A stretch of 43,913 nt of DNA from Bacteroidaceae bacterium (GCA_900769765.1 CAAGHW010000093.1:1-43913); one strand, 5' to 3'. Counted from the stretch's first letter, positions 24,879 through 33,618 are shown. The notes: generated by a model from the letters alone, not told the origin. A program made the numbers and translations.

Positions 24879-26120
24879 TTATTGCGTTATATGTTTTCCT
24901 TTAAGTATAATCTCCTTTATTACAGGTGTCTGGTGTGCGTATGGCAGATAGGCCAACGACGGCAATGGCTTTGTTATGTAGAAGTTGGCAACCTTGCCGC
25001 GTGTTATGGAGCCGTAATCCTTGCTCTCGCCCATGGCGCAGGCACTGTTCAGGGTTGCTGCATTCAGGGCCTCTGCCGGTGTCATCTTCATCTTGATGCT
25101 TGCCAACGATGCCACAAAACGCATATTGCCCGACGGCGCAGTTCCCGGGTTGTAGTCCGAAGCAAGTGCCACAGCCAGGCCTGAATCAATCATCCTGCGT
25201 GCAGGCGGATAGCTGATGCCTAAGAAAAAGGCGCATCCGGGCAACATTGTAGGCATGGTGTCGGAGCCTTTCAATGCCTCAATCTGTTCTTCTCCCATTG
25301 ATTCAAGGTGGTCCACCGACAGGGCATTGTGTTCCACACCTACTTCTACTCCGCCTGAAACAGCAAGCTCATTGGCATGTATTTTTGCTCTTATGCCATA
25401 TCTTGCTCCAGTCTCTATTATTTTGGCAGTCTCTTCGACTGTGAAGAATCCTTTGTCACAAAAGACATCGATGAAATCGGCAAGTTTCTCTGCTGCCACA
25501 GCGGGTACCATGTCGTTGCATACGTGCTCGACATAGTCGCTCTGGCGACCTTTGTAGGCACGTCCCACAGCATGTGCGCCCAAGAATGTAGCACGCACGG
25601 CCAACGGTGCATTCTCCTTTATGCGGCGTATCACACGCAGAATCTTCAATTCATCTTCAAGAGTTAGTCCGTAGCCCGATTTTATCTCGACAAGTCCTGT
25701 ACCCATCGAAACAATTTCGTTGATACGCTCCATAGCCTGGCGGTACAGTTCATCCTCGCTTGTGTCGTGCAGCCTGTCGGCAGAATTGAGTATTCCGCCA
25801 CCGCGCTTTGCAATCTCTTCGTATGAAAGTCCGTTTATCTTGTCGAGAAACTCCTGCTCTCGGCTACCTGCATATACGATGTGTGTATGGGAGTCGCAGA
25901 ACGATGGGAAGAGCCATCCGCCTTTGGCATCAATGACTTCGCATCCATCCATGGCAGGCAGGCAATCCATTGTTCCGTAGTCGCAGATACGCTCGCCGTC
26001 TGTGAGCAACCACGCATTTTCGAGCATACCTGTTTCGGCCATCTCCTTGCCGGCAACCCTTGTGCGTCCGCTCTCGTCGATTCCTACGATGCAACCTATG
26101 TTCTTAACAAGCAGGCTCAT
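24879..26120 (-). CDS. hutI: Imidazolonepropionase
   Basis: It hydrolyses imidazolone-5-propionate to N-formimino-L-glutamate, step three of histidine degradation. The 413-residue amidohydrolase has metal ligands in DSHTH (76-80, His78 and His80), a further His in AKIHANE, VDHLES, and an Asp in LASDYNPGTAPSG. The family phrase VYAGSREQEF follows the first His pair. Its start overlaps the 3' end of hutH by 17 bases, so the two are translationally coupled. Confidence 0.96.
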   Translation of the reverse strand: MSLLVKNIGCIVGIDESGRTRVAGKEMAETGMLENAWLLTDGERICDYGTMDCLPAMDGCEVIDAKGGWLFPSFCDSHTHIVYAGSREQEFLDKINGLSYEEIAKRGGGILNSADRLHDTSEDELYRQAMERINEIVSMGTGLVEIKSGYGLTLEDELKILRVIRRIKENAPLAVRATFLGAHAVGRAYKGRQSDYVEHVCNDMVPAVAAEKLADFIDVFCDKGFFTVEETAKIIETGARYGIRAKIHANELAVSGGVEVGVEHNALSVDHLESMGEEQIEALKGSDTMPTMLPGCAFFLGISYPPARRMIDSGLAVALASDYNPGTAPSGNMRFVASLASIKMKMTPAEALNAATLNSACAMGESKDYGSITRGKVANFYITKPLPSLAYLPYAHQTPVIKEIILKGKHITQ

Positions 26121-27594
26121 GTTCGTTCAGGAATTTTACTGATGTGGCAATGTGCGGATACATCACAGTGTCGTTATCTACAAACGGAACCACTTCGCGG
26201 TATGCGGCAAAAATATCCTCTATTGCTTTTGAAGAACGTAACGGACGGCGGAACTCCAATGCCTGTGCGGCATTCATAAGCTCTATGGCCAGGATGCGCT
26301 CGGTGTTCTGTACAACCTTCCACAGCTTTGTCGCAGCATTTGAACCCATACTTACATGGTCCTCCTGACCTTGTGATGACGGGATAGAGTCGCACGATGC
26401 AGGCCAACACAAGCCTTTCGACTGGCTTACAATTGAAGCTGCGGTATATTGCGGAATCATGAAACCGCTATTGAGTCCGGGATTTGCAACCAGGAAGTTC
26501 GGCAAGTTACGCGCTCCCGAGATTATACGGTATATGCGTCGTTCCGAGATGTTGCCAAGCTCGGCAACGGCAATGGCAAGGAAATCCATAGCCAATGCTA
26601 TAGGCTCTCCGTGGAAATTACCGGCAGAAATGATCTCGTCTGTCTCAGGGAATACTGTAGGGTTGTCTGTTGCAGAGTTTATCTCTGTCTCCAATACTTT
26701 TGCCACGTATGCTATCGTGTCTTTTGCAGCACCGTGTACCTGAGGTATGCAACGGAACGAGTAGGGGTCCTGTACGTGCTTTTTAGGCTGCTTGGTTATC
26801 TCGCTGCCTGCAAGAATCTCGCGGATGTTACGTGCTGTCTCAATCTGTCCGTTGTGCGGGCGTATGGCATGTACGTTATGCTCGAACGGTTCCATGCGAC
26901 CGTCGAAAGCGTCGAGCGACATGGCACCGATGCTGTCAGCCCAACGGCTTAGTCTGAATGTGTTTATGAGTGAATATACACCGTATGCCGACATGAACTG
27001 TGTGCCGTTGAGCAGTGCAAGACCTTCCTTTGAACATAGTTTGACAGGCTCCCAGCCCATCTTCTCCATAATTACGGCACTTTCAAAAACCTCTCCGTCA
27101 ACCTCAACGTGTCCAAGTCCTATCAATGGAAGACACATGTGGGCAAGAGGAGACAGGTCGCCCGATGCACCCAATGAGCCTTGCTCATATACAACGGGGA
27201 TGATATTGTTGTTGAACATATCAAGAATGCGCTCGACGGTGATGAGCTGTACTCCCGAATGACCGTAGGAGAGCGATTGTGCTTTCAGGAAAAGCATCAA
27301 CTTTACAATCTCTGACGGAACCCGCGCTCCTGTACCGCAGGCGTGCGACATCATCAGGTTCTTTTGCAGTTGTGACAGGTTCTCTTTGTCAACCGAAATG
27401 TTGCAGAGTGAACCGAAGCCGGTTGTTACACCATAAATGGGACGCTCTGTATCCTGCATCTTATCGTCAAGATACTTGCGGCAGTTGATTATGCGTCGTT
27501 TGGCATTCTCGCTGAGTTCGAGCTTGTAGCCGTTTGTCAATATCTCGTTGACACGTGCAATGGTAAGCCACTCGGAATTTATATGATGAATCAT
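26104..27594 (-). CDS. hutH: Histidine ammonia-lyase
   Basis: It removes ammonia from L-histidine to give urocanate, the first step of histidine degradation. The 496 residues include Tyr54 in YGVTTGFG and the Ala143-Ser144-Gly145 triad in GSLGASGDLSPLAH, which cyclises to the MIO prosthetic group. NPTVFPE, FHGEPIALAMD and SSQGQEDHVSMG occur in the correct order. It lies between hutU (15-base gap) and hutI (17-base overlap). Confidence 0.97.
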   Translation of the reverse strand: MIHHINSEWLTIARVNEILTNGYKLELSENAKRRIINCRKYLDDKMQDTERPIYGVTTGFGSLCNISVDKENLSQLQKNLMMSHACGTGARVPSEIVKLMLFLKAQSLSYGHSGVQLITVERILDMFNNNIIPVVYEQGSLGASGDLSPLAHMCLPLIGLGHVEVDGEVFESAVIMEKMGWEPVKLCSKEGLALLNGTQFMSAYGVYSLINTFRLSRWADSIGAMSLDAFDGRMEPFEHNVHAIRPHNGQIETARNIREILAGSEITKQPKKHVQDPYSFRCIPQVHGAAKDTIAYVAKVLETEINSATDNPTVFPETDEIISAGNFHGEPIALAMDFLAIAVAELGNISERRIYRIISGARNLPNFLVANPGLNSGFMIPQYTAASIVSQSKGLCWPASCDSIPSSQGQEDHVSMGSNAATKLWKVVQNTERILAIELMNAAQALEFRRPLRSSKAIEDIFAAYREVVPFVDNDTVMYPHIATSVKFLNEHEPAC

Positions 27595-27609
27595 GTCTGT
27601 AATGTTTTA

Positions 27610-29625
27610 TTATTTGTTTTCGTTGTAAATCTTCTCGATGAGGCTCATGTCGGCAATGTTGGGCAGTGTGACCTTGAGCAAAGGAGTGCGTTCCATCTGT
27701 CGTTTGATGGCGAACATGGCTCCCTCGTTGCGTGCCCAGCTACGGCGTGCGATACCGTTGTTCACATCCCATAGCAGCATCTCTTCGATGTGGCGTGCCG
27801 AGTCGTCGGAACCGTCGATGACCATACCGAATCCGCCGTTCATCACCTCGCCCCATCCTACACCGCCGCCGTTGTGGATTGATACCCATGTGGCACCGCG
27901 GAACGAGTCGCCTATGACATTGTGTACTGCCATGTCGGCGCAGAACTGTGAACCGTCGTATATGTTCGATGTCTCGCGGTAGGGCGAGTCTGTTCCCGAT
28001 ACGTCGTGATGGTCGCGTCCAAGAACTATCGGTGCCGAAATCTCTCCGCGTTCAATGGCCTCGTTGAATGCAAGGGCAATGCGTGTGCGTCCTTCGGAGT
28101 CGGCATAGAGTATTCGCGCCTGTGAACCTACGACGAGTTTGTTCTGTTTTGCCTCGCGTATCCAATGCAGGTTGTCCTCGAGCTGTCCGCGTATCTCTGC
28201 CGGAGCTTCGGCAAGCATCTGCTCAAGAACCTCTGCCGCAATGCGGTCGGTGATCTCAAGGTCTTTCTCGTTGCCCGATGTACATACCCAACGGAACGGG
28301 CCGAATCCGTAATCGAAGAACATAGGTCCCATAATGTCCTGAACATATGAAGGGTAGCGGAACTTGCCCTCGGCAGTCATAATGTCAGCTCCTGCACGTG
28401 ACGATTCGAGCAGGAATGCGTTGCCGTAGTCAAAGAAATACATTCCGCGTGCAGTGAGACGGTTTATTGCTGCCACATGGCGGCGCAACGACTCCTGTAC
28501 GCACTCATGGAAACGCTCAGGTTCTTCGGCCATCATGCGGTTCGACTCCTCATAGGAGTATCCCACAGGGTAATAGCCACCTGCCCAAGGGTTGTGCAGC
28601 GATGTCTGGTCCGAACCCAAGTCCACATTCATATCCTCGTCGGCAAGGCGTTCCCAAAGGTCGACCACGTTGCCGACGTATGCGAAAGAGATTACCTCTT
28701 TGTTTTCAACAGCCTGCTTCACGCGTGGGATAAGCTCGTCGAGCGATGTGTGCAACTCGTCAACCCAGCCCTGGTTGTAGCGCTTCTGCGCCGCGGCAAT
28801 GTTTATTTCGGCAGTGATGCTCACCACACCAGAAATGTTGCCGGCTTTTGGCTGTGCACCCGACATGCCGCCGAGTCCTGCTGTGACGAACAGCATTCCT
28901 TTAAGGTCTTTCTGTCCGGGCTTCATACGCTTGCGTGCCGCGTTCATCACGGTAATTGTAGTGCCGTGTACAATGCCCTGAGGGCCAATGTACATATAAG
29001 AGCCGGCTGTCATCTGTCCATACTGCGACACACCCATAGCGTTGAAGCGTTCCCAATCGTCCTGTGACGAGTGGTTGGGGATGACCATACCGTTTGTTAC
29101 AATCACGCGCGGAGCATCCTTGTGCGACGGGAACAGTCCGAGAGGGTGTCCCGAGTACATTACAAGAGTCTGCTCGTCGGTCATCTCGGCAAGATATTTC
29201 ATTGCAAGGCGGTATTGCGCCCAGTTCTGGAACACTGCGCCGTTGCCGCCGTATGTTATAAGTTCGTGCGGATGCTGTGCCACAGCCTTGTCAAGGTTGT
29301 TCTGTATCATAAGCATGATGGCCGCTGCCTGACGCGAGCGTGCAGGGTACTCCTCAATGGGGCGTGCATACATCTCATATTCGGGACGCAGACGGTACAT
29401 ATATATACGTCCGTATCGTTTCAACTCATCGAGAAACTCGGGAGCAAGCTCCGCGTGGTGCTTCTCGGGGAAATAACGCAACGCATTTGCCAAGGCAAGT
29501 TTCTTCTCGCTGTCGGTGAGTATATCCTTACGCTTTGGCGCGTGGTTTGCCGTTGTGTCGTATTCTCTTTTCGCAGGCAGAATATCGGGTATTCCTGCTA
29601 ATATGTCTTTTTGGAAATCAGTCAT
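27610..29625 (-). CDS. hutU: Urocanate hydratase
   Basis: It hydrates urocanate to imidazolone-5-propionate using tightly bound NAD. Diagnostic stretches are YGGNGAVFQNWAQYRLAM, YSGHPLGLFPSH and MTAGSYMYIGPQGIVHGT in the first half, and GRDHHDVSGTDSPYRET with NGGGVGWGE near the C terminus. At 671 residues it is about 110 longer than the classical Pseudomonas/Bacillus enzyme (about 555). The extra length is spread over an N-terminal extension and a middle insertion, and probably marks the longer form found in anaerobes. It lies 12 bases after ftcD. Confidence 0.95.
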   Translation of the reverse strand: MTDFQKDILAGIPDILPAKREYDTTANHAPKRKDILTDSEKKLALANALRYFPEKHHAELAPEFLDELKRYGRIYMYRLRPEYEMYARPIEEYPARSRQAAAIMLMIQNNLDKAVAQHPHELITYGGNGAVFQNWAQYRLAMKYLAEMTDEQTLVMYSGHPLGLFPSHKDAPRVIVTNGMVIPNHSSQDDWERFNAMGVSQYGQMTAGSYMYIGPQGIVHGTTITVMNAARKRMKPGQKDLKGMLFVTAGLGGMSGAQPKAGNISGVVSITAEINIAAAQKRYNQGWVDELHTSLDELIPRVKQAVENKEVISFAYVGNVVDLWERLADEDMNVDLGSDQTSLHNPWAGGYYPVGYSYEESNRMMAEEPERFHECVQESLRRHVAAINRLTARGMYFFDYGNAFLLESSRAGADIMTAEGKFRYPSYVQDIMGPMFFDYGFGPFRWVCTSGNEKDLEITDRIAAEVLEQMLAEAPAEIRGQLEDNLHWIREAKQNKLVVGSQARILYADSEGRTRIALAFNEAIERGEISAPIVLGRDHHDVSGTDSPYRETSNIYDGSQFCADMAVHNVIGDSFRGATWVSIHNGGGVGWGEVMNGGFGMVIDGSDDSARHIEEMLLWDVNNGIARRSWARNEGAMFAIKRQMERTPLLKVTLPNIADMSLIEKIYNENK

Positions 29626-29637
29626 AGTGCGTATGTT

Positions 29638-31347
29638 TTATCCGTTTATTTTCTCTTCTACAATAGCAAGAATCTCCTTTTCTGCCTGTTGTGCAAGAGC
29701 CTGTATTCCGTTTGCCTCGGCAACAAGAGCTTCGGCAACGGCGCGGTCCTTAAGGCCTGCCGCGTTTATTTTTACATTGAGACAAGCACCCATCACAGCC
29801 GAGCGTGCAGCCAAAGCACCCACACCGGCATCGGAAACAGAGTTAGGGTTACCCTCCTGAGCCATGGCACGTACAACATCGAAAGCCTTGTATGCAGCCT
29901 TCATTGTGCGCAACGGAACCTGTGTTGCATAAAGAGTGGCGACCTCCATGGCGGCTGCGCGCGCCTCTTTCTCCTCGTCGGTGCCTTTAGGCATTCCGAA
30001 CACATCCATTATCTTGTTGAAAGCGGCAGTGTCCTCATCTACAAGGGCAAGCAGTTCGTTCATAATATCCATGCCTTTTTCTGCCCAATCCGAGAAATAC
30101 TCCCAACGGTCGTCCCAACCAGCCTTGTGCGATGAAAGGTTGGCAACCATTGTACCAAGAGCAGCTGCCAGCGCACCCATATATGCCGAGATGGAGCCAC
30201 CGCCCGGAGCCGGTGATTCGCTTGCTGTCTCCTCGGCAAAGCCGGCGCATGTCATGTCAACAAGTTTCTTTGTACTATTCTTCTCCTCTGCCTCGAGCAT
30301 ATACTCGATAACTTTCTCTTCGGGCTTGAATCCTTTGAGGTTGGCAAGTCCCATACTCTCAATGGCAATGCGTACAAGCTCGCGCTCGGGTACGCCTGTC
30401 GAGCGTTGTTGCTTGCGCAAGAAATGACGGCCGGCATCGATGAGGCATTTCTTTGGGATAAGACCCACAATCTCGGTGCCGGTCACACGTACACCACGCG
30501 CCTCGGCAGCACGGCACACCTCGTCGAAGGCCACATGCAACGGAGTAACCGCTAAATTTGTCATGTTCATTGACACCTGAGCAATGCCGTATTCCTCGAT
30601 GAACCAGCCTATAGCCTTGCAGGCTTTAAGTGTGCCGGGTTTCATCACAGGCTTGCCGTTGGCGTCCTTGATTATTTTTCCTGTGATAGGATTACCCTCG
30701 CGCATTGGGCGACCCTTTTCGCGTACATCGAATGCAATGGCATTGGCACGGCGTGTCGATGTGGTGTTCAGGTTGTAATTCACTGCAACCAGAAAATCGC
30801 GTGCTCCTACAGCCGTAGCACCTGTACGAGCAACGCCCTCGTCGTATGGACGCGCACCGAAGTCGGGGCGTTTGTCCTCGTTCGCCAATTTTTCGGGCAA
30901 TCCCTCATATTCACCGGCACGGCACACCGCAAGGTTACGGCGCTCGGGCTTGAATGCAGCCGCCTCGTAGCAATATGTAGGTACTTTAAGCTCCTCGGCA
31001 ACGCGTTTTGCGAGAGCGCGTGCAAGCTCGGCACACTCCTCCATGGTGATGCCCGACACAGGAATCAACGGACATACATCGCAAGCACCCATACGTGGGT
31101 GTGCACCCTTGTGCAGTCGCATGTCTATAACCTCTGTCGCACGCTTTATTCCTGCTACTGCCGCATCGACAACAGCCTCGGGTTCGCCTACGAAAGTCAC
31201 TACAGTGCGGTTTGTAGCCTCGCCCGGGTCAACGTCGAGCAACTTTACCCCTTTAATAGACTCAATGGCATCGGTAATCTGTTTGATAGCCTCCATGTTG
31301 CGGCCCTCAGAGAAGTTAGGCACGCACTCGATAATTCTTTTTTGCAT
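29638..31347 (-). CDS. ftcD: Bifunctional glutamate formimidoyltransferase/formiminotetrahydrofolate cyclodeaminase
   Basis: It moves the formimino group from formiminoglutamate to tetrahydrofolate, releasing glutamate, and then deaminates it to methenyl-tetrahydrofolate. The 569 residues have a formimidoyltransferase part (1 to about 330; IIECVPNFSEGRN at 5-17, KGAHPRMGACDVCPL) and a cyclodeaminase part (about 355-569; SPAPGGGSISAYMGALAAAL, NPNSVSDAGVGALAARS). Both activities are fused, as in animals. I chose ATG 31347, which starts MQKRIIECVPNF; upstream codons from 31389 lack family similarity. It is the first gene of the run, so it is made before the enzymes that generate its substrate. 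Confidence 0.95.
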   Translation of the reverse strand: MQKRIIECVPNFSEGRNMEAIKQITDAIESIKGVKLLDVDPGEATNRTVVTFVGEPEAVVDAAVAGIKRATEVIDMRLHKGAHPRMGACDVCPLIPVSGITMEECAELARALAKRVAEELKVPTYCYEAAAFKPERRNLAVCRAGEYEGLPEKLANEDKRPDFGARPYDEGVARTGATAVGARDFLVAVNYNLNTTSTRRANAIAFDVREKGRPMREGNPITGKIIKDANGKPVMKPGTLKACKAIGWFIEEYGIAQVSMNMTNLAVTPLHVAFDEVCRAAEARGVRVTGTEIVGLIPKKCLIDAGRHFLRKQQRSTGVPERELVRIAIESMGLANLKGFKPEEKVIEYMLEAEEKNSTKKLVDMTCAGFAEETASESPAPGGGSISAYMGALAAALGTMVANLSSHKAGWDDRWEYFSDWAEKGMDIMNELLALVDEDTAAFNKIMDVFGMPKGTDEEKEARAAAMEVATLYATQVPLRTMKAAYKAFDVVRAMAQEGNPNSVSDAGVGALAARSAVMGACLNVKINAAGLKDRAVAEALVAEANGIQALAQQAEKEILAIVEEKING

Positions 31348-31386
31348 GGTATTATTGTTATATGTTTTTCCTTTTGTTGCAATACA

Positions 31387-31394
31387 CAAATTTA
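31387..31394 (-). promoter_or_regulatory. Possible -7 element of the hut operon
   Basis: On the minus strand TAAATTTG matches TAnnTTTG and lies 39 bases before the ftcD ATG at 31347. A matching -33 box at about 20 bases is not clear. Confidence 0.35.
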
Positions 31395-31800
31395 CAAGCT
31401 AAAGGTAACTAATAATGTTGTAGTGGCAAACTAATTGTAGAGAAAATTAAAGAAGAATGGATAAAAGAGGAGAGTTTGTTTAAACTTTTAGTTTAATAGA
31501 GCAATTTTTGTGGACTTATTGAATTGAAAATGATATCAAGAAACGTTTTGCGAATTCTTCTTTATTTGTGGTAAGCGTACTATCAAAAACAGTGGTAAAT
31601 AATGATTTTTTGAATGTATTGCGGACAATTTGACGACAATAATATAAAACAACAAGCACTAACTACTCGGCAGTAATTAGTGCTTGTTATGTTCTTTAGC
31701 TACAAAACAAACGATAAAAAGGAGTTTTTTACCACTTTATCATATCTTTTTTAAGCGTTCCGACTTACCGTATATCGTGGTATTTTACAATTTGCCGAAC
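31395..31800. other. AT-rich intergenic region with one isolated hairpin
   Basis: These roughly 400 bases are clearly AT-richer than the genes around them, and all frames are broken by stops; I see no coding potential. The only strong structure is the hairpin AACAAGCACTAA/TTAGTGCTTGTT at 31651-31688. The stretch separates the hut operon start from the terminator of the next minus-strand gene. Confidence 0.6.
31651..31688 (-). terminator. Isolated hairpin, possible terminator of a small transcript
   Basis: Perfect 12-bp arms 31651-31662 and 31677-31688 enclose a 14-base loop. On the minus strand it is followed by GTTTTATATT, a weak T-tract. No gene ends here, because the nearest minus-strand gene already has a terminator at 31805-31851. 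Confidence 0.4.
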
Positions 31801-31804
31801 ACTG

Positions 31805-31851
31805 AAAAAACATAAAAAGCCTGTCTATCCGTGTAGGATAAGCAGGCTTTT
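31805..31851 (-). terminator. Terminator of the 167-aa secreted protein gene
   Basis: A stem with arms AAAAGCCTG..TATCC and GGATA..CAGGCTTTT (about 31815-31851, with a 2-base internal mismatch) has a 4-base loop. On the minus strand it is followed by TTATGTTTTTT. Confidence 0.75.
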
Positions 31852-31872
31852 GTTTGTTTTATAATGATAGGG

Positions 31873-32376
31873 TTATCTCCACTTTAAGTCTTTGTACTTG
31901 TCTATAAGGAATTCTTGATGTTCTAATGCTCCTTTTATATTGTAATAACATTCTTCAACAACCTTCAAGCTGTTTTCAATAAGTTTCTTTTCTTCTTCTG
32001 AAAAATTAGACATTGACAATTTATATGGCAAAATCGTTTTCCACAAAGAAACAAATTCATTCTCAATAATATATTTTTCGTTAAATGAATCAAAATTTTC
32101 TTTAAGTTTTAAGTATGTTTCTTTATCATATTCACCGATAAGAACATATATGCTTGTCAGAGCAGAAGATGCCAAAATCTCATTTCGCAGAGTTTTTAAG
32201 TCATATTTAAGATTATTAAATTCATTGTTATAATATAAATAATCATAATCGTGTTGTAGTTTGTTGAGTTGGGTTTGCAACGAGTCTATTTTTTGTGTTG
32301 CTGATTCGCTTATATCCTGTGCAGAAATATTTGTTGCAAACAAAAACAACATTAATAAAAGTGATAATTTTTTCAT
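31873..32376 (-). CDS. Secreted protein of unknown function (167 aa, coiled-coil start)
   Basis: I do not recognise the family. The true start is probably ATG 32376 (MKKLSLLLMLFLFATNISAQ), a clear signal peptide cut near residue 20; the open frame extends upstream to 32442 but that part has no signal character. After the signal, residues about 25-75 have heptad-like Leu/Ile spacing (IDSLQTQLNKLQHDYDYL), suggesting a coiled coil. The remainder is helical and rich in Glu, Lys, Asn and Tyr. The gene is much more AT-rich than its neighbours, which may reflect recent transfer or weak selection. It stands alone with its own terminator at 31805-31851. Confidence 0.7.
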   Translation of the reverse strand: MKKLSLLLMLFLFATNISAQDISESATQKIDSLQTQLNKLQHDYDYLYYNNEFNNLKYDLKTLRNEILASSALTSIYVLIGEYDKETYLKLKENFDSFNEKYIIENEFVSLWKTILPYKLSMSNFSEEEKKLIENSLKVVEECYYNIKGALEHQEFLIDKYKDLKWR

Positions 32377-32654
32377 AATATATCGTTTATATTTTTTGTT
32401 TTTTATGAGGATAACGCAAATGTAGTTAAAAGGTGTAAACAATGCAAGAAGCCCCTTGTAAATTATGATTTTGAGAGTAAAGGTAACGTCTTTGTTGACA
32501 ACAGTAGAGTGGCGACAAAATTTGAACAGGGTCTATTAAAAGATTTCTTCTCAAAAAATGTCGCCCTTTTGGTTTACACATTGGTTTACACAAACGCTAT
32601 AAAACCGTATAAAAACCACCCAAAAAACAAGTTTTTCAAGATTAACCAAAGGTA
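32377..32654. other. Intergenic DNA with a tandem 12-base repeat
   Basis: No gene is supported here. The notable element is TTGGTTTACACA, present twice in tandem at 32569-32580 and 32581-32592, followed by two TATAAAA(A)CC blocks. A minus-strand frame from 32739 crosses it but starts inside the tRNA and is not a believable gene. Confidence 0.5.
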
Positions 32655-32705
32655 TTTGGGTAAAAAGAAAAATCTCTTGTAAATCATTATGATTTACAAG
32701 AGATT
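32655..32705 (-). terminator. Terminator of tRNA-Leu
   Basis: A 16-bp perfect stem (32671-32686 with 32690-32705) has a 3-base loop. On the minus strand it is followed by TTTTTCTTTTTACCC. It lies 7 bases after the tRNA 3' end. Confidence 0.85.
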
Positions 32706-32712
32706 GTCTGTG

Positions 32713-32798
32713 TACTCGAAGCGGGACTTGAACCCGCACGGCGTTTAAATGCCAAAGGATTTTAAGTCCTTCGTGTCTACCGATTCCACCATTCGAGC
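32713..32798 (-). tRNA. tRNA-Leu (anticodon UAA)
   Basis: On the minus strand the 86 bases begin GCTCGAATGGTGGAATCGG and end TTCGAGTA. The acceptor arms pair over seven positions with one G-U at the end. The anticodon stem AAGGA/TCCTT holds the loop CTTAAAA, giving anticodon TAA. A long variable arm typical of class II tRNA-Leu (TGGCATTTAAACGCC) is present, and the T arm contains GGTTCAAGTCC. CCA is not encoded. A strong promoter lies at 32835-32866 and a terminator at 32655-32705, so it is a single-gene unit. Confidence 0.95.
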
Positions 32799-32834
32799 GA
32801 CCTTATGTTTCTTGTCGTTTTGCAACGACAGATG

Positions 32835-32866
32835 CAAAGATATAACAAACGAACGAGATATACAAA
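32835..32866 (-). promoter_or_regulatory. Promoter of tRNA-Leu
   Basis: On the minus strand the -33 element TTTG (32863-32866), exactly 20 bases of spacer and the -7 element TATCTTTG (32835-32842) match the Bacteroidetes sigma-ABfr consensus in full. Transcription would start near 32829, about 30 bases before the tRNA. Confidence 0.75.
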
Positions 32867-32960
32867 ACTTGTCTTGATATTTCGCTGTGAATGCGGTTAT
32901 ATGTTCGCTGTTTGCCACAAATATAAGGCAATTTGTTAAGAATGCAAGAATGCGTTATCC

Positions 32961-33476
32961 TTAATTTTGTATGATGATATTGGGCGGGTTATCGTAAACC
33001 CGGTAATGCCAAAGTGGTCTTGACTTGCCTTCGATGGCTATTCCGCCGCTGTTCAGGTCGAATACTACGGCGCAGTTGGGGCATTTGGCATAGCCCATGA
33101 TGTTGTCTATCTCTACACGGTGGCGTTGGCTGTCGCAAGTGGGGCAAGCCCAATCGTATGCCCATATATTGCCGTCGCAATTCATGGGTGTGCCTATGAT
33201 GAGTCCTCCCAATCCATAATGGAAGGGGTTCATCTGCATCTGCATCTCGGATATATTCACGGTCTGTGTGTTGCCCATAGCATCAGTAATCTTGTATTGT
33301 CCGGCCGACGCTCCTCGTTTTACGCATATGAACTGGCCGTAGCTGTTTACTTGATTATATGGGTGGATGCTTTTGTCAAAGACGAAATTTACCCTGTATA
33401 TAGAGTATTGGCTCTCGTCGTCGCAAGCTGCAAGAACGGCTGTCGCAAAAATCAACAGTAATCTTATGATTTTCAT
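32961..33476 (-). CDS. Rieske-like lipoprotein with four cysteines
   Basis: The 171-residue lipoprotein has signal and lipobox LAAC (Cys18), then DDE, an acidic run that suggests surface export. Start ATG 33476 is preferred over upstream codons to 33542, which precede the signal. The C-terminal half has CPTC (111-114), then CPNC (132-135), FDLNSGG and LWHYRV (155-160). This spacing is that of a Rieske domain (Cys-X-His, Cys-X2-His, then a GG turn and a final beta strand), but both ligand pairs are Cys-X2-Cys and the histidines are missing. Four cysteines would suit zinc or a rubredoxin-like iron site better than a Rieske [2Fe-2S] cluster. Role unknown; monocistronic. Confidence 0.75.
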   Translation of the reverse strand: MKIIRLLLIFATAVLAACDDESQYSIYRVNFVFDKSIHPYNQVNSYGQFICVKRGASAGQYKITDAMGNTQTVNISEMQMQMNPFHYGLGGLIIGTPMNCDGNIWAYDWACPTCDSQRHRVEIDNIMGYAKCPNCAVVFDLNSGGIAIEGKSRPLWHYRVYDNPPNIIIQN

Positions 33477-33579
33477 TGTCTGGTGGTTGTATATGCTTAA
33501 AAACGTGGTTGTATATGTTTTATTGTTTTCTTGTTCTTGCATTAAGCTTTTTTACCTTTTCATCGTGTTTTTTATCCTG

Positions 33580-33618
33580 TTGAAAAACAAAGGAACCACT
33601 CTACGGTGATTCCTTTGT
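33580..33618 (-). terminator. Terminator of the pyrE-SRPBCC unit
   Basis: Arms ACAAAGGAA (33588-33596) and TTCCTTTGT (33610-33618) pair, with three more pairs beyond one mismatch. On the minus strand they are followed by TTTTTC. It lies 4 bases after the SRPBCC stop. Confidence 0.8.

Noticed and set aside
32551..32739. Minus-strand 62-codon frame near tRNA-Leu
   Set aside because: It begins inside the tRNA gene and crosses the tRNA terminator, so it cannot be a normal gene. A remnant of an integrase was considered, but no recombinase motif is present.
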